From contig NZ_CADIJM010000008.1 of NCBI RefSeq assembly GCF_902859585.1, forward strand, positions 143,976-207,975: 64,000 nucleotides of DNA, written 5' to 3'. Source of the DNA: Achromobacter animicus (GTDB lineage: Bacteria > Pseudomonadota > Gammaproteobacteria > Burkholderiales > Burkholderiaceae_B). Positions 29,445 to 38,938 of the stretch are shown one piece after another. The stretch's first letter is position 1. Each line of letters begins with the position of its first letter. Under the pieces are notes generated by a model. That model was not told the DNA's origin, made no database searches, and saw only the letters and a list, made by a program, of their open reading frames with translations. Position numbers and translations under genes: made by a program.

Positions 29445-30275
29445 ATGTCTACCGTAACGATGACAACCCGCGGCGACGCATTCGCCGCGTTGTGGCGGGA
29501 ACGCCTGGAATCCGCGCTGAAGGCGGTCGTGGGGCCCGTCGCCGGCTTTGCGCTCTTCGTGCTGGTCTGGCAGGTGGTGGCGATGCGCATACCGGAGATC
29601 CCGACGCCGGGCGTCACGTGGCATGCGGCCGTCGAGCTTTTCTCGGACCCGTTCTACGACAACGGCCCCAACGACAAGGGCATCGGCTGGAACCTGCTGG
29701 CTTCGCTGGAACGCGTGGCGATCGGCTTCGGGCTGGCGGCGCTGGTCGGCATCCCCGTGGGCTTTGCGATCGGCCGTTACGCCGCCGTGCGCGCCATGTT
29801 CTCGCCGATCGTCAGCCTGTTGCGGCCGGTGTCGCCGCTGGCGTGGCTGCCGCTGGGGTTGCTGCTGTTCAAGGCGGCCAACCCCGCCGCGATCTGGGCG
29901 ATTTTCATCTGTTCGATCTGGCCGATGATCATCAACACCGCCGTGGGCGTGTCTCGCGTGCCGCAGGACTACCTGAACGTGGCGCGCGTGTTGAACCTGT
30001 CCGAATGGAAGGTGACGACCAAGGTGCTGCTGCCTGCCGTGCTGCCCTACATGCTGACCGGCGTGCGGCTGTCGATCGGCACCGCCTGGCTGGTGATCGT
30101 GGCCGCCGAGATGCTGACGGGCGGCACGGGCATCGGATTCTGGCTGTGGGACGAATGGAACAACCTGAAGGTCGAGCACATCGTCATCGCCATTTTCGTG
30201 ATCGGCATCGTGGGGCTGCTGCTGGAAACCCTGCTGGTCGCGCTGGCCCGCCGTTTCACCTATACCGAGGAATAG
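29445..30275 (+). CDS. nrtB: Nitrate ABC transporter, permease
   Basis: The 276-residue inner-membrane permease has about six helices and the ABC-coupling (EAA) loop near VSRVPQDYLNVARVLNLSEW. I start at MSTVTMTTRGD (29445), with an AGGGG ribosome site; the frame is open further back only across the nrtA end. It lies 25 bp after nrtA and 4 bp before the ATPase gene. Confidence 0.92.
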   Translation: MSTVTMTTRGDAFAALWRERLESALKAVVGPVAGFALFVLVWQVVAMRIPEIPTPGVTWHAAVELFSDPFYDNGPNDKGIGWNLLASLERVAIGFGLAALVGIPVGFAIGRYAAVRAMFSPIVSLLRPVSPLAWLPLGLLLFKAANPAAIWAIFICSIWPMIINTAVGVSRVPQDYLNVARVLNLSEWKVTTKVLLPAVLPYMLTGVRLSIGTAWLVIVAAEMLTGGTGIGFWLWDEWNNLKVEHIVIAIFVIGIVGLLLETLLVALARRFTYTEE

Positions 30276-30279
30276 CGCC

Positions 30280-31158
30280 ATGAAGAAATTCGTACGCATC
30301 GAACGCGTGGGTCAGACCTTCGACACCCGCAAGGGCGCCTTCGTGGCGCTGCGCGATATCGACCTGACGGTCGAGCAGGGCGAGTTCATCACGCTGATCG
30401 GCCACTCCGGCTGCGGCAAGTCCACCTTGCTCAACCTGATCGCCGGGCTGACCCGGCCGACCAGCGGCGTGCTGCTGTGCGCCGAACGCGAGATCACCGG
30501 CCCGGGGCCCGACCGCGCGGTGGTGTTCCAGAACCATTCGTTGCTGCCGTGGCTGACGTGTTTCCAGAACGTGCACCTGGCGGTCGAGCGGGTATTCGGC
30601 GCCACGGAAAAGCGCGCCCAGCTGGCCGAGCGCACGCGCGCCGCGCTGGACCTGGTGGGCTTGCTGCCCGCGCAGAACAAGCTGCCGCGCGAGATTTCCG
30701 GGGGCATGAAGCAGCGTGTGGGCATCGCGCGCGCGCTGGCGATCGAGCCGGGCGTGCTGCTGATGGACGAACCGTTTGGCGCGCTGGACGCGCTGACCCG
30801 CGCGCATCTGCAGGACGAGTTGCTCAAGATCGTGGCCAAGACGCGCACGACCACGATCATGGTCACCCACGACGTGGACGAAGCCGTGCTGCTGTCGGAC
30901 CGCATCGTGATGCTGACCAACGGGCCGGCCGCGACCATCGGGGAGATCCTGCCGGTGCCGCTGTCCCGTCCGCGCGATCGCGTGCGGCTGGCCAACGATC
31001 CGACGTATCTTGCGTGCCGCGCGGGCGTGGTGGACTTTCTGCATCGCCGGCACGGTAATCCCGAACGTTCGCAGGCCGCGGCGCAGGCGAATGCGGTCCT
31101 GTCGGTTGTGCCCGCGCCGTTGGAAGAAGCAGCGGCGACGGCACGCGCCGCCGCGTAG
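30280..31158 (+). CDS. nrtD: Nitrate ABC transporter, ATP-binding protein
   Basis: The 292-residue ATPase has Walker A GHSGCGKST (41-49), signature ISGGMKQR (139-146) and Walker B LLMDEP (160-165). After about residue 255 comes an Ala-rich tail that is not part of the fold. It lacks the second NrtA-like domain of cyanobacterial NrtC, so it is the NrtD form and should work as a homodimer with NrtB. Confidence 0.92.
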   Translation: MKKFVRIERVGQTFDTRKGAFVALRDIDLTVEQGEFITLIGHSGCGKSTLLNLIAGLTRPTSGVLLCAEREITGPGPDRAVVFQNHSLLPWLTCFQNVHLAVERVFGATEKRAQLAERTRAALDLVGLLPAQNKLPREISGGMKQRVGIARALAIEPGVLLMDEPFGALDALTRAHLQDELLKIVAKTRTTTIMVTHDVDEAVLLSDRIVMLTNGPAATIGEILPVPLSRPRDRVRLANDPTYLACRAGVVDFLHRRHGNPERSQAAAQANAVLSVVPAPLEEAAATARAAA

Positions 31159-31168
31159 GAGGTCTGTC

Positions 31169-32386
31169 ATGCAAGCCAGGCAGAAGCTGGTCGTGGTCGG
31201 CAACGGGATGGCCGGGATTCGCACCGTGGAGGAGCTGCTCACGCTCGCGCCGGATCTCTACGACATCACGGTGTTCGGCGCCGAGCCTCACACCAACTAC
31301 AACCGGATCCTGCTGTCGCCCGTGCTGACCGGCGAACGCACGCTGCAGGACATCGTGCTGAACGACGAGGACTGGTATGCACGCCACGGCATCCGGCTGC
31401 TGCGCGGCCGCACGGTGACGGATATCGATCGCGCGCGGCGCGTGGTGCAGGCCGACGACGGTTCTCGTACGCCTTACGACAGGCTGCTGCTGGCAACCGG
31501 GTCCACGCCTTTGATCCTGCCGGTGCCGGGTCATGATCTGGACGGCGTGGTGGCGTTTCGCGACATCGGCGACGTCAATCACATGATCGACGCCGCCACG
31601 CGCTACCGTCACGCGGTGGTGATCGGCGGCGGATTGCTGGGCCTGGAGGCCGCCAACGGCCTGGCGGCGCGCGGCATGACCGTGTCGGTGGTGCACCTGG
31701 GCGCGGCGTTGCTGGACCGCCAACTGGACGGCGAGGCTGCCGCGCTGCTGCGCGAAAACCTGGAAGCGCGGGGGCTGACGTTTTTGCTCCAGCACCAGAC
31801 CGAGTCGATCCTGGGCGGCACGGACGGGCGCGTGCGCGCGGTGCGCTTTGCCGACGGCACGGAAGTCCCGGCGGATCTGGTGGTAATGGCCGCCGGGGTG
31901 CGGCCCAACACCGAACTGGCCCAACGCTGTGGACTGCATGTGGATCGGGGGGTGGTGGTGAGCGACACCTTGCAGACGTTCGACCCGCGCATCTATGCGG
32001 TGGGGGAATGCGTCAGCCACCGTGGCACGGCCTACGGGCTGGTCGCGCCGCTGTTCGAGCAGGCCAAGGTCGCGGCCAATCACCTTGCGCTGCACGGCAT
32101 CGGCCGTTACGAGGGCAGCGTCACGTCGACGAAACTCAAGGTGACCGGCATCGACCTTTTCTCCGCGGGCAACTTCGCGGGCGGCGCGCAGACCGAGACG
32201 ATCACGCTGGCCGACATGCCGGGCGGCGTCTACAAGAAACTGGTTATTCGCGACGACCGCCTGGTCGGCGCCTGCCTGTACGGCGATACGGCGGACAGCG
32301 CCTGGTACGTGCGGCTGATCCGCGAAGGCGTCGGCATCGGCGCGCTGCGCGACCGGCTGATGCTGGGCGAAGCGGGGGCGGAGTAG
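31169..32386 (+). CDS. nasB: FAD/NAD-dependent reductase, NirB N-half type
   Basis: The 405-residue protein corresponds to the FAD/NAD(P)H half of NirB: FAD loop VVVGNGMAGIRT (about 8-19), HTNYNRILLSPVL, and NAD loop VVIGGGLLGLEAAN (about 150-163). It stops before the [2Fe-2S] BFD domains that NirB and Klebsiella NasC carry. A BFD domain is instead fused to the C-terminus of the next gene product. I infer that it passes electrons from NAD(P)H to NasA. AGGAGG lies 6 bases before the ATG. The gene name is by function and context. Confidence 0.82.
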   Translation: MQARQKLVVVGNGMAGIRTVEELLTLAPDLYDITVFGAEPHTNYNRILLSPVLTGERTLQDIVLNDEDWYARHGIRLLRGRTVTDIDRARRVVQADDGSRTPYDRLLLATGSTPLILPVPGHDLDGVVAFRDIGDVNHMIDAATRYRHAVVIGGGLLGLEAANGLAARGMTVSVVHLGAALLDRQLDGEAAALLRENLEARGLTFLLQHQTESILGGTDGRVRAVRFADGTEVPADLVVMAAGVRPNTELAQRCGLHVDRGVVVSDTLQTFDPRIYAVGECVSHRGTAYGLVAPLFEQAKVAANHLALHGIGRYEGSVTSTKLKVTGIDLFSAGNFAGGAQTETITLADMPGGVYKKLVIRDDRLVGACLYGDTADSAWYVRLIREGVGIGALRDRLMLGEAGAE

Positions 32387-32389
32387 GAC

Positions 32390-35110
32390 ATGGACATGCC
32401 GATGGCGCGACGGATTGAAATCGTCAACGAAGCGGCGCGAGACGTGGCGTCGGTCTGCTGTTATTGCGGCACCGGCTGCGGGGTGCGCGTGCAGGTGCGC
32501 GATGGTGCGGTCGTTGGCGTGCGCGGCGACGAGTCGCATCCGGCCAATCGCGGCCGCTTGTGCAGCAAAGGTCTGGCGCTTGCCGACACCGTGCGGCGCG
32601 ATGACGCGCGCGTGTTGTCGGCGCAATGGCGTTCGGCGCGCGATCAGCCCCTTGAGGATGTCGCGCTGGCGCAGGCGCTGGACATCGCCGCGGACCGGCT
32701 GGCCGACGCGATTACCCGGCACGGCCCGGATGCCGTGGGCTTTTATCTGTCCGGACAGTTGCTGACCGAAGACTATGCCGTCTTCAACAAGCTGGCGCGG
32801 GCGCTGGCAGGCACGAACAACATCGACACCAATTCGCGCCTGTGCATGTCAAGCGCGGTGTCGGGCTACAAGCGCACGCTGGGCGCGGACGCGCCGCCCG
32901 CCTGCTACGAAGACCTGGAACTGGCCGACACCGTGCTGATCGCCGGGTCCAACATGGCCTACGCGCACCCCGTGCTGTTTCGCCGGCTGGAAGCCGCGCG
33001 GGCCAGCCGGCCGCACATGAAGGTGATCGTGATCGACCCGCGCCGCACCGACACGGCGGCGTTTGCCGACCTGCATCTGCCGATCGCGCCAGGGTCCGAC
33101 GTGGCGCTGTTCAACGCCATGCTGCATGTGATGCTGCGCGAGGGGCTGGTCGACGAGGACTACATCGCGCGCCATACCGAGGGCTTCGAGACGCTACGGG
33201 CGCGCGTGCAAACGGTGACACCCGAGGCGGCGCAGCGCCTCTGCGGCGTGCCGGCGCAGGACATCGTCCAGGCGGCGCGCTGGTTCGGCCAGGCGCCGGC
33301 GGCGCTGTCGCTGTACACGATGGGCTTGAACCAGTCGGTGGCGGGCACTGACAAGAATGCGGCGCTGATTCACCTGCATCTGGCCACCGGCCAGATCGGG
33401 CGTCCCGGCGCGGGGCCGTTTTCGCTGACGGGCCAGCCCAACGCCATGGGCGGGCGGGAAGCGGGCGGCATGGCGACCCTGCTGCCGGGCCATCGCGATC
33501 CCGCGTCGGCCACGGACCGCGCCGAGGTCGCGCGGCTGTGGGGGCTGAAGCGCCTGCCCGACGCGCCAGGCGCCACGGCGCTCGACATGTTCGACGCGGT
33601 GCTGGACGGGCGCATCAAGGTGTTGTGGATCGCGGCAACCAATCCCGCGCAGTCGCTGCCGGATCAGGCGCGCGTGCGGGCCGCGTTGGCCCGCGCGGAG
33701 TTCGTCATCGTGCAGGAGGCATTTGCCGGCACCGAGACGCTGGCCCATGCCGACCTGGTGCTGCCCGCGGCGACCTGGCCCGAGAAATCCGGCACGGTGA
33801 CCAACTCCGAGCGGCGCATCAGCCGGGTCCGCGCCGCCATCGCGCCGCCCGGCGACGCGCAGCCCGACTGGCGATTGGCCCAGGCAGTTGCGCAGCGGCT
33901 CGCGGCGCGCATCGCGCCGGCCAAGGCGGCGCTGTTTGCCTATCGCGACGAAAGCGAGATCTTTGCCGAGCACGCCCGCATGACCGCCGGCCGGGACCTG
34001 GACTACAGCACGGTGGATTACGCCGTGCTGGCGCAGCACGGACCGCAGCAATGGCCGTACCGGGCGGGGCAGGGCACCGCGCGCCTGTACGCCGACGGCG
34101 TGTTTCCCACCACCAGCGGCCGCGCCCGGTTCTGCGACGTCGCATGGCGGCCGACCGCCGAAACCGTTTCCGGCGACTTTCCGCTGCAACTGACGACGGG
34201 CCGGTTGCGCGATCACTGGCACACGATGGCGCGCACCTCGCTGGCTCGCGTGCTGACGCAGCATGTCGAGGAGCCATGGGTATCGCTGCATCCGGAGGAC
34301 ATGCGCCGCCTGGATCTGGCGCCCGGGTCACTGGCCCGGCTGCAGTCGCGGCGCGGCGCGCTGGTGCTGCCGGTGCAGGCGGACGCGTCGCTGCTTCCCG
34401 GCCAGGCCTTCGTGCCGATGCACTGGGGTAGCGCGTTCATGGCCGGCTTGGGCGTGAACGCGCTGACCAACCCGGCAGCCGATCCGATATCGCGCCAGCC
34501 CGAGCTCAAATTCAGCGCCGTGCGCGCCGAGCGGGCGGGCCTTGCGTGGCAGGCGGCGGCGTGGCGGCAGGGCGATGCAGCGGCGCTGCGCACCCGGCTG
34601 GCGCCCTGGCTGCACCGCTTCGACTATGCCGTCGTCCTGCCGGTGGGCGCGGGCGGCGTCCGGTTGCGGCTCGCCAGCCGCGTCGCGCCAGAAGCCGACG
34701 TGCTGCACGAGTTGGCAGACACGCTGGACCTGCGGCGTCCCGATGTGGCGTACGACGATCCGGCGCGCGGCTATTTGCGCCGGGTCAGCGCCGGCCAAGG
34801 CACGCTGCATGCCTTTCTGCTGACGGGCGACCTGCGCGCGCAGGAGCCGCTGCTGGCGTGGGCTGCGGGAGGCGAGGCGCCCGCCAGCATCGCGGCGCTG
34901 CTGATGGGACGCGTTGCGGGCGCGGTGCGTTCGCGCACCCTCTGCGTCTGCAATGGCGTCAGCGAAGCGGCCATCCTGAAAGGCATCGAAGGCGGCTGCG
35001 ATCTGGCGGGGCTGAAGGACACGCTGGGTTGCGGCACCGGCTGCGGTTCGTGCGTGCCGGAGATCCAGGCGCTGATGGCGCGCGCCCCCGCGGCGCCGGT
35101 GCTGGCGTGA
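32390..35110 (+). CDS. nasA: Assimilatory nitrate reductase, catalytic subunit with BFD domain
   Basis: The 906-residue cytoplasmic molybdoenzyme has an N-terminal [4Fe-4S] site (Cys23, Cys26, Cys30, Cys58), the long bis-MGD molybdopterin domain with NSRLCMSSAVSGYKR carrying the Mo-cysteine ligand, and the C-terminal dinucleotide domain (QLTTGRLRDHWHTMARTS). After about residue 845 there is a BFD-like [2Fe-2S] domain with Cys852, Cys854, Cys885 and Cys888. It reduces nitrate to nitrite for assimilation. No Tat leader is present, as expected. ATG 32390 follows the previous stop by 3 bp; the ATG at 32396 is an alternative. Confidence 0.95.
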   Translation: MDMPMARRIEIVNEAARDVASVCCYCGTGCGVRVQVRDGAVVGVRGDESHPANRGRLCSKGLALADTVRRDDARVLSAQWRSARDQPLEDVALAQALDIAADRLADAITRHGPDAVGFYLSGQLLTEDYAVFNKLARALAGTNNIDTNSRLCMSSAVSGYKRTLGADAPPACYEDLELADTVLIAGSNMAYAHPVLFRRLEAARASRPHMKVIVIDPRRTDTAAFADLHLPIAPGSDVALFNAMLHVMLREGLVDEDYIARHTEGFETLRARVQTVTPEAAQRLCGVPAQDIVQAARWFGQAPAALSLYTMGLNQSVAGTDKNAALIHLHLATGQIGRPGAGPFSLTGQPNAMGGREAGGMATLLPGHRDPASATDRAEVARLWGLKRLPDAPGATALDMFDAVLDGRIKVLWIAATNPAQSLPDQARVRAALARAEFVIVQEAFAGTETLAHADLVLPAATWPEKSGTVTNSERRISRVRAAIAPPGDAQPDWRLAQAVAQRLAARIAPAKAALFAYRDESEIFAEHARMTAGRDLDYSTVDYAVLAQHGPQQWPYRAGQGTARLYADGVFPTTSGRARFCDVAWRPTAETVSGDFPLQLTTGRLRDHWHTMARTSLARVLTQHVEEPWVSLHPEDMRRLDLAPGSLARLQSRRGALVLPVQADASLLPGQAFVPMHWGSAFMAGLGVNALTNPAADPISRQPELKFSAVRAERAGLAWQAAAWRQGDAAALRTRLAPWLHRFDYAVVLPVGAGGVRLRLASRVAPEADVLHELADTLDLRRPDVAYDDPARGYLRRVSAGQGTLHAFLLTGDLRAQEPLLAWAAGGEAPASIAALLMGRVAGAVRSRTLCVCNGVSEAAILKGIEGGCDLAGLKDTLGCGTGCGSCVPEIQALMARAPAAPVLA

Positions 35111-35207
35111 CGACACGTTCGGACATACGCCGGGCACGGCAACCGGTGTAGTATCAAGCCAGCTGTCCCCAAGGCGGGACGGCGCTTTCGGATTTCTGGA
35201 GTGGCTT

Positions 35208-35942
35208 GTGACGACGATGCGAAAAATGGCATCCCTGGTTTTTGCGGCCGGCGCGTTGGGCGCGGCCGCTACGGCGCAGGCCGGCGTGTGTGACGCGAAG
35301 TTCATGCACGACGGCGGCGCCGTCCAACTAACCGGCTCGGGCAATCTGGCGCTGGGCGCGGATCTGACCTTCGCCGAAGTTACAAAAAGCAATGGCGACA
35401 ACTGCCGCGCGCGCGTGCAGGGCGTTGCCCGATTCAGCTACGCGGGCCTGCCGCCCGGCAAGTCCAAGCTCGACTACCTGATGACCGTCAAGGGCGGCCA
35501 AGCCACCTTCCTGCGCTACGCCAGCGCGGGCGAAGCGCCCAAGCCTTCCGAAGGCCAGTTCGACCTGCGCATGCTGGGTCTCTTTGCCTACGACGGCAAG
35601 CTGGCGGCGGGCCAGAAGCTGCCCGGTTCGTCGTTCCGCCTGAAGATCGGCAAGGAAGCGCCGGTGGGCGGCCAGCCCAGCACCACGGTGCGCATCGGTG
35701 AAAAATCGGTTGGTCAGAAGACCTCGATGGACACCGCACTGGGCAAGCAGTCGTGCCACCCGATCACCTACACGCGCAATTCGGATCCCACGATGGCCAC
35801 GTTTCAGGGCCTGACCATTCCCATCCCCGGCATGAACACGACGGTCACCGATTGGTATTGCCCGGCCGTGAATCTGGTGATGAAGCAGGACATCGATCAG
35901 GGCGGCGTGAAATCCGCCGTTGAGATTACGCAGATCAAGTAG
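35208..35942 (+). CDS. Exported protein of unknown function
   Basis: The 244-residue product has a signal peptide (MASLVFAAGALGAAATAQA) and a mature part of about 220 residues with several Cys, no membrane spans, and a beta-rich composition. GTG at 35208 has GGAG 7 bases upstream; the ATG at 35217 is a plausible alternative. I do not recognise the family. A GCGGGCG/CGCCCGC hairpin (35956-35973) follows the stop. The protein is probably periplasmic. Confidence 0.75.
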   Translation: MTTMRKMASLVFAAGALGAAATAQAGVCDAKFMHDGGAVQLTGSGNLALGADLTFAEVTKSNGDNCRARVQGVARFSYAGLPPGKSKLDYLMTVKGGQATFLRYASAGEAPKPSEGQFDLRMLGLFAYDGKLAAGQKLPGSSFRLKIGKEAPVGGQPSTTVRIGEKSVGQKTSMDTALGKQSCHPITYTRNSDPTMATFQGLTIPIPGMNTTVTDWYCPAVNLVMKQDIDQGGVKSAVEITQIK

Positions 35943-36026
35943 CACCCGGTAGCAAGCGGGCGTTTCCGCCCGCATGGCCGCTGGTATCATCGTTTCCGTC
36001 ATGGACACACAACAGGAGCTCAGAAA

Positions 36027-36344
36027 ATGGCAACGAGAAAATCCGAAGACGTCGCAAAAGAAAAACTCATGGACAGTGTCAAGACCAGCCTGAACGACGC
36101 CGAAAGCCTGCTGCGCGAAGCCGCCAGCAGCACCGGCGACAAGGCCAACGAACTGCGCGACCGCGCCATGACCTCGCTGCGGCGCACGCGCGAGGCCCTG
36201 TACGAAGCGCAAGACGCCGTCCTCGAACGTGGCCGCAAGGCTGCCCGTGCGACGGATGACTACGTGCACGACAATCCCTGGCAAGCCATCGGGGTCGCAG
36301 GCGTGACCGGCCTGCTGCTCGGCTTGCTGATCAGCCGCCGCTGA
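36027..36344 (+). CDS. DUF883 (YqjD/ElaB-type) protein
   Basis: The 105-residue protein has a long helical, charged N-terminal part (MATRKSEDVAKEKLMDSVKT and on) and a single C-terminal helix (PWQAIGVAGVTGLLLGLLISRR). This is the DUF883 layout, where the tail anchors the protein in the inner membrane. In E. coli YqjD also binds ribosomes in stationary phase. A CAGGAGCTC ribosome site precedes the ATG. It is followed by YqjE- and YqjK-like genes, the standard order. Confidence 0.9.
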   Translation: MATRKSEDVAKEKLMDSVKTSLNDAESLLREAASSTGDKANELRDRAMTSLRRTREALYEAQDAVLERGRKAARATDDYVHDNPWQAIGVAGVTGLLLGLLISRR

Positions 36345-36412
36345 CAGGGCAGGACGTCCGGGCGGCAGGCACGGCTTCATGCCGTTGCCTGCCGCCCGGC
36401 GTTCTTTCAGCC

Positions 36413-36829
36413 ATGGGTCTAAGAAAAACTGTTTTCGGTGTTGCCTCCAGCCTGGTCGGGCTGATGCGCACGCGGCTGGAGCTGCTGGCTCTGGAAGCCG
36501 CGGACGAAAAGGCGCGCCTGCTCAAGCTGCTGGGCCTCGCGTTTGCGGCCCTGCTATTTCTGACGCTGGCGGTGCTGGTGGCCACCATCACCATCGCCGT
36601 GGCGTTCTGGCCCACGGAAGACCGCTATCTGGCCCTCGGGCTGCTGGCGGCGTTCTATGGGGTGGCCGGCGTGGTGTTGTTGCTGGTGGTGCGCCACGGA
36701 CTCGTGTACGGACAGACGCCGTTTTCGGCCACGCTCGAAGAGCTGGGCCGGGATGCGGAACTGCTGGACCGGGTGCGCGACATGCATGCCGACGACGAGA
36801 CGCCGGTGCGCCGGCGCGAGGAGTTCTAA
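36413..36829 (+). CDS. YqjE-like phage-holin-family membrane protein
   Basis: The 138-residue product has two central hydrophobic helices (LGLAFAALLFLTLAVLVATI and LALGLLAAFYGVAGVVLLLV) between charged ends, matching the DUF1469/holin_X family that accompanies DUF883 proteins. It is an inner-membrane protein of unknown activity. It is 68 bp after the DUF883 gene and 3 bp before the next. Confidence 0.85.
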   Translation: MGLRKTVFGVASSLVGLMRTRLELLALEAADEKARLLKLLGLAFAALLFLTLAVLVATITIAVAFWPTEDRYLALGLLAAFYGVAGVVLLLVVRHGLVYGQTPFSATLEELGRDAELLDRVRDMHADDETPVRRREEF

Positions 36830-36832
36830 GCC

Positions 36833-37195
36833 ATGTCGAAAAGATCTCCGACTGTCGACCGCGCCGTGCGCATCGAATTGCTGCGCGCCCGCGCGGCCAT
36901 CGAGCGCGAGTCGCTGGCACAGAACATCGTGTCGGCCGGGCGCAGGCTCGAGCCCAGCGCGCTCATCCGCGGCATGCTGCCGGGTCTGGCGTCTGGCGGC
37001 GCGTCCCGCTGGGCGTTGCAGGCCATCACGATGGCGCGGCGTTATCCCATCATCAGTTCGTCGCTGTCCGCCATGTTCATGCGTGGCGGCAAGCGCGGCA
37101 AGCTGTTGAAGCTGGCCGGCGGCGCCTTCGTGGGCTGGCAGCTCTTGAAGGCCTGGCGCGGCGCGCGCCAGGACGACGACCGGGAACGCGACTGA
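36833..37195 (+). CDS. YqjK-like conserved protein
   Basis: The 120-residue product is basic, has a central region rich in Ala/Gly/Ser and a weak hydrophobic segment (GGAFVGWQLLKAW). Its position as third gene after DUF883 and YqjE matches yqjK-type genes of proteobacteria. Function is unknown. A bidirectional terminator follows. Confidence 0.75.
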   Translation: MSKRSPTVDRAVRIELLRARAAIERESLAQNIVSAGRRLEPSALIRGMLPGLASGGASRWALQAITMARRYPIISSSLSAMFMRGGKRGKLLKLAGGAFVGWQLLKAWRGARQDDDRERD

Positions 37196-37210
37196 CGCCA
37201 GCTGCCAGAT

Positions 37211-37290
37211 AAAAACCCCGCCGCTCAACCGGTCCCGCACCGCCAGACTTTCGTCCAGCAATGCGGGCCCGGCCAGGCGGCGGGGTTTTT
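37211..37290. terminator. Bidirectional terminator between yqjK-like gene and ubiD
   Basis: AAAAACCCCGCCGC and GCGGCGGGGTTTTT form a 14-bp stem enclosing about 52 bases, with T-runs on both strands. It lies between convergent genes and can end both transcripts. Confidence 0.8.
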
Positions 37291-37312
37291 TTATGCGCAG
37301 GCAGTGGCGCGT

Positions 37313-38857
37313 CTACAGTCCCAACTGCCCCCACATATCGTCCACGCGCTTCTTGACATCCGCGTCCATCGTGATGGGAGTGCCCCATTCACGATTCGTC
37401 TCGCCCGGCCACTTGTTGGTGGCGTCCAGGCCCATCTTGCCGCCCAGGCCGGACACGGGCGACGCGAAGTCCAGGTAGTCGATCGGCGTGTTCTCCACCA
37501 GCAACGTGTCGCGCACCGGATCCATGCGGGTGGTCATCGCCCAGACCACTTCCTTCCAGTCGCGCGGATTGATGTCCTCGTCCACGACCACGATGAACTT
37601 GGTGTACATGAACTGGCGCAGGATGCTCCACAGCCCGAACATGACGCGCTTGGCGTGGCCCGCGTACTGCTTGCGGATCGACACCACGGCCAGCCGGTAG
37701 CTGCAGCCTTCGGGCGGCAGGTAGAAATCCACGATTTCCGGAAGCTGGCGGCGCAGCAGCGGCACGAAGACTTCGTTCAGCGCCACGCCCAGCACGGCGG
37801 GCTCGTCGGGCGGCTTGCCGGTGTAGGTGGAGTGATAGATGGGGTTGCGGCGCATCGTGATGCGCTCGACGGTGAAGACCGGGAACCAGTCCTGCTCGTT
37901 GTAGTAGCCGGTGTGGTCGCCGTACGGACCTTCCAGCGCCATTTCGTAGCCGGTGTCGGGCGGGGGATTGACGCCTTCGGGCACCACGGGCTTGATGGCA
38001 CGCGGGTCCGAGGACGGCAGCAGATGGCCTTCCAGCACGATTTCGGCCCACGCGGGCACGGACAGGTTGCTGCCCAGCGCCTGCGCGACTTCGGTGCGCG
38101 AACCGCGCAGCAGCCCCGCAAACTGGTATTCGGACAGGCTGTCCGGCACCGGCGTGACGGCGCCCAGCGTGGTGGCCGGGTCGGCGCCCAGCGCCACCGC
38201 AATCGGGAAGGGCGTGCCGGGGTTGGCGATCGCGTGGTCGCGGAAATCCAGTGCGCCGCCGCGGTGCGACAGCCACCGCATGATGAGCTTGTTCGGGCCC
38301 AGCAACTGCTGGCGGTAGATGCCCAGGTTCTGGCGCTTGGCGTTGGGACCGCGGGTAATGACCAGGCCCCACGTCAGCAGCGGCGCCACGTCGCCCGGCC
38401 AGCAGGTCTGGATGGGCAGCCGGTTCAGGTCCACGTCCTTGCCTTCCCAGACGATTTCCTGGCAGGCGGGGCTTTTGACGTTCTTGGGGCTCATGTCCCA
38501 CAGCGCCGATTTCAGCATCGACACCTTGGCCAGCGCATCGCGCAGGCCCTTGGGCGCCTCGGGTTCGCGCAGCGAGGCCAGCAGTTCGCCGATGTCGCGC
38601 AGCGCGCTGACGTTGTCGGCGCCCATGCCGCGCGCCACGCGGGCAGGCGTGCCGAATAGATTGGCCAGCACCGGCATCTGCGCGGGCTGGCCGTTGTGGC
38701 GGGCGTTTTCGAACAGCAGGGCGGGGCCTTCGGCCCGCAGCACGCGGTCGGAAATCTCCGTCATTTCAAGCTGCGTCGACACCGGCGCAGCAATGCGTTT
38801 GAGTTCGCCCATTCGTTCAAGTTGGGCGATGAAGTCTCTAAGGTCGCGGTATTTCAC
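37313..38857 (-). CDS. ubiD: UbiD-family decarboxylase
   Basis: UbiD decarboxylates 3-octaprenyl-4-hydroxybenzoate in ubiquinone synthesis, using prenylated FMN supplied by UbiX. The 514-residue protein begins [20 protein letters not shown] and contains the conserved prFMN/metal region and the E-x4-R-type catalytic zone ([17 protein letters not shown]). Length is normal. No ubiX or other ubi genes lie in the window. It diverges from a lytic transglycosylase gene. Confidence 0.95.
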   Translation of the reverse strand: MKYRDLRDFIAQLERMGELKRIAAPVSTQLEMTEISDRVLRAEGPALLFENARHNGQPAQMPVLANLFGTPARVARGMGADNVSALRDIGELLASLREPEAPKGLRDALAKVSMLKSALWDMSPKNVKSPACQEIVWEGKDVDLNRLPIQTCWPGDVAPLLTWGLVITRGPNAKRQNLGIYRQQLLGPNKLIMRWLSHRGGALDFRDHAIANPGTPFPIAVALGADPATTLGAVTPVPDSLSEYQFAGLLRGSRTEVAQALGSNLSVPAWAEIVLEGHLLPSSDPRAIKPVVPEGVNPPPDTGYEMALEGPYGDHTGYYNEQDWFPVFTVERITMRRNPIYHSTYTGKPPDEPAVLGVALNEVFVPLLRRQLPEIVDFYLPPEGCSYRLAVVSIRKQYAGHAKRVMFGLWSILRQFMYTKFIVVVDEDINPRDWKEVVWAMTTRMDPVRDTLLVENTPIDYLDFASPVSGLGGKMGLDATNKWPGETNREWGTPITMDADVKKRVDDMWGQLGL

Positions 38858-38938
38858 TACAGATCCCAGCGATTTGGTTACATTTCGGATTCAAAGAGAG
38901 GTTAACATTGACTCCCTCTTTTTTACGCAGGAGGTTTT

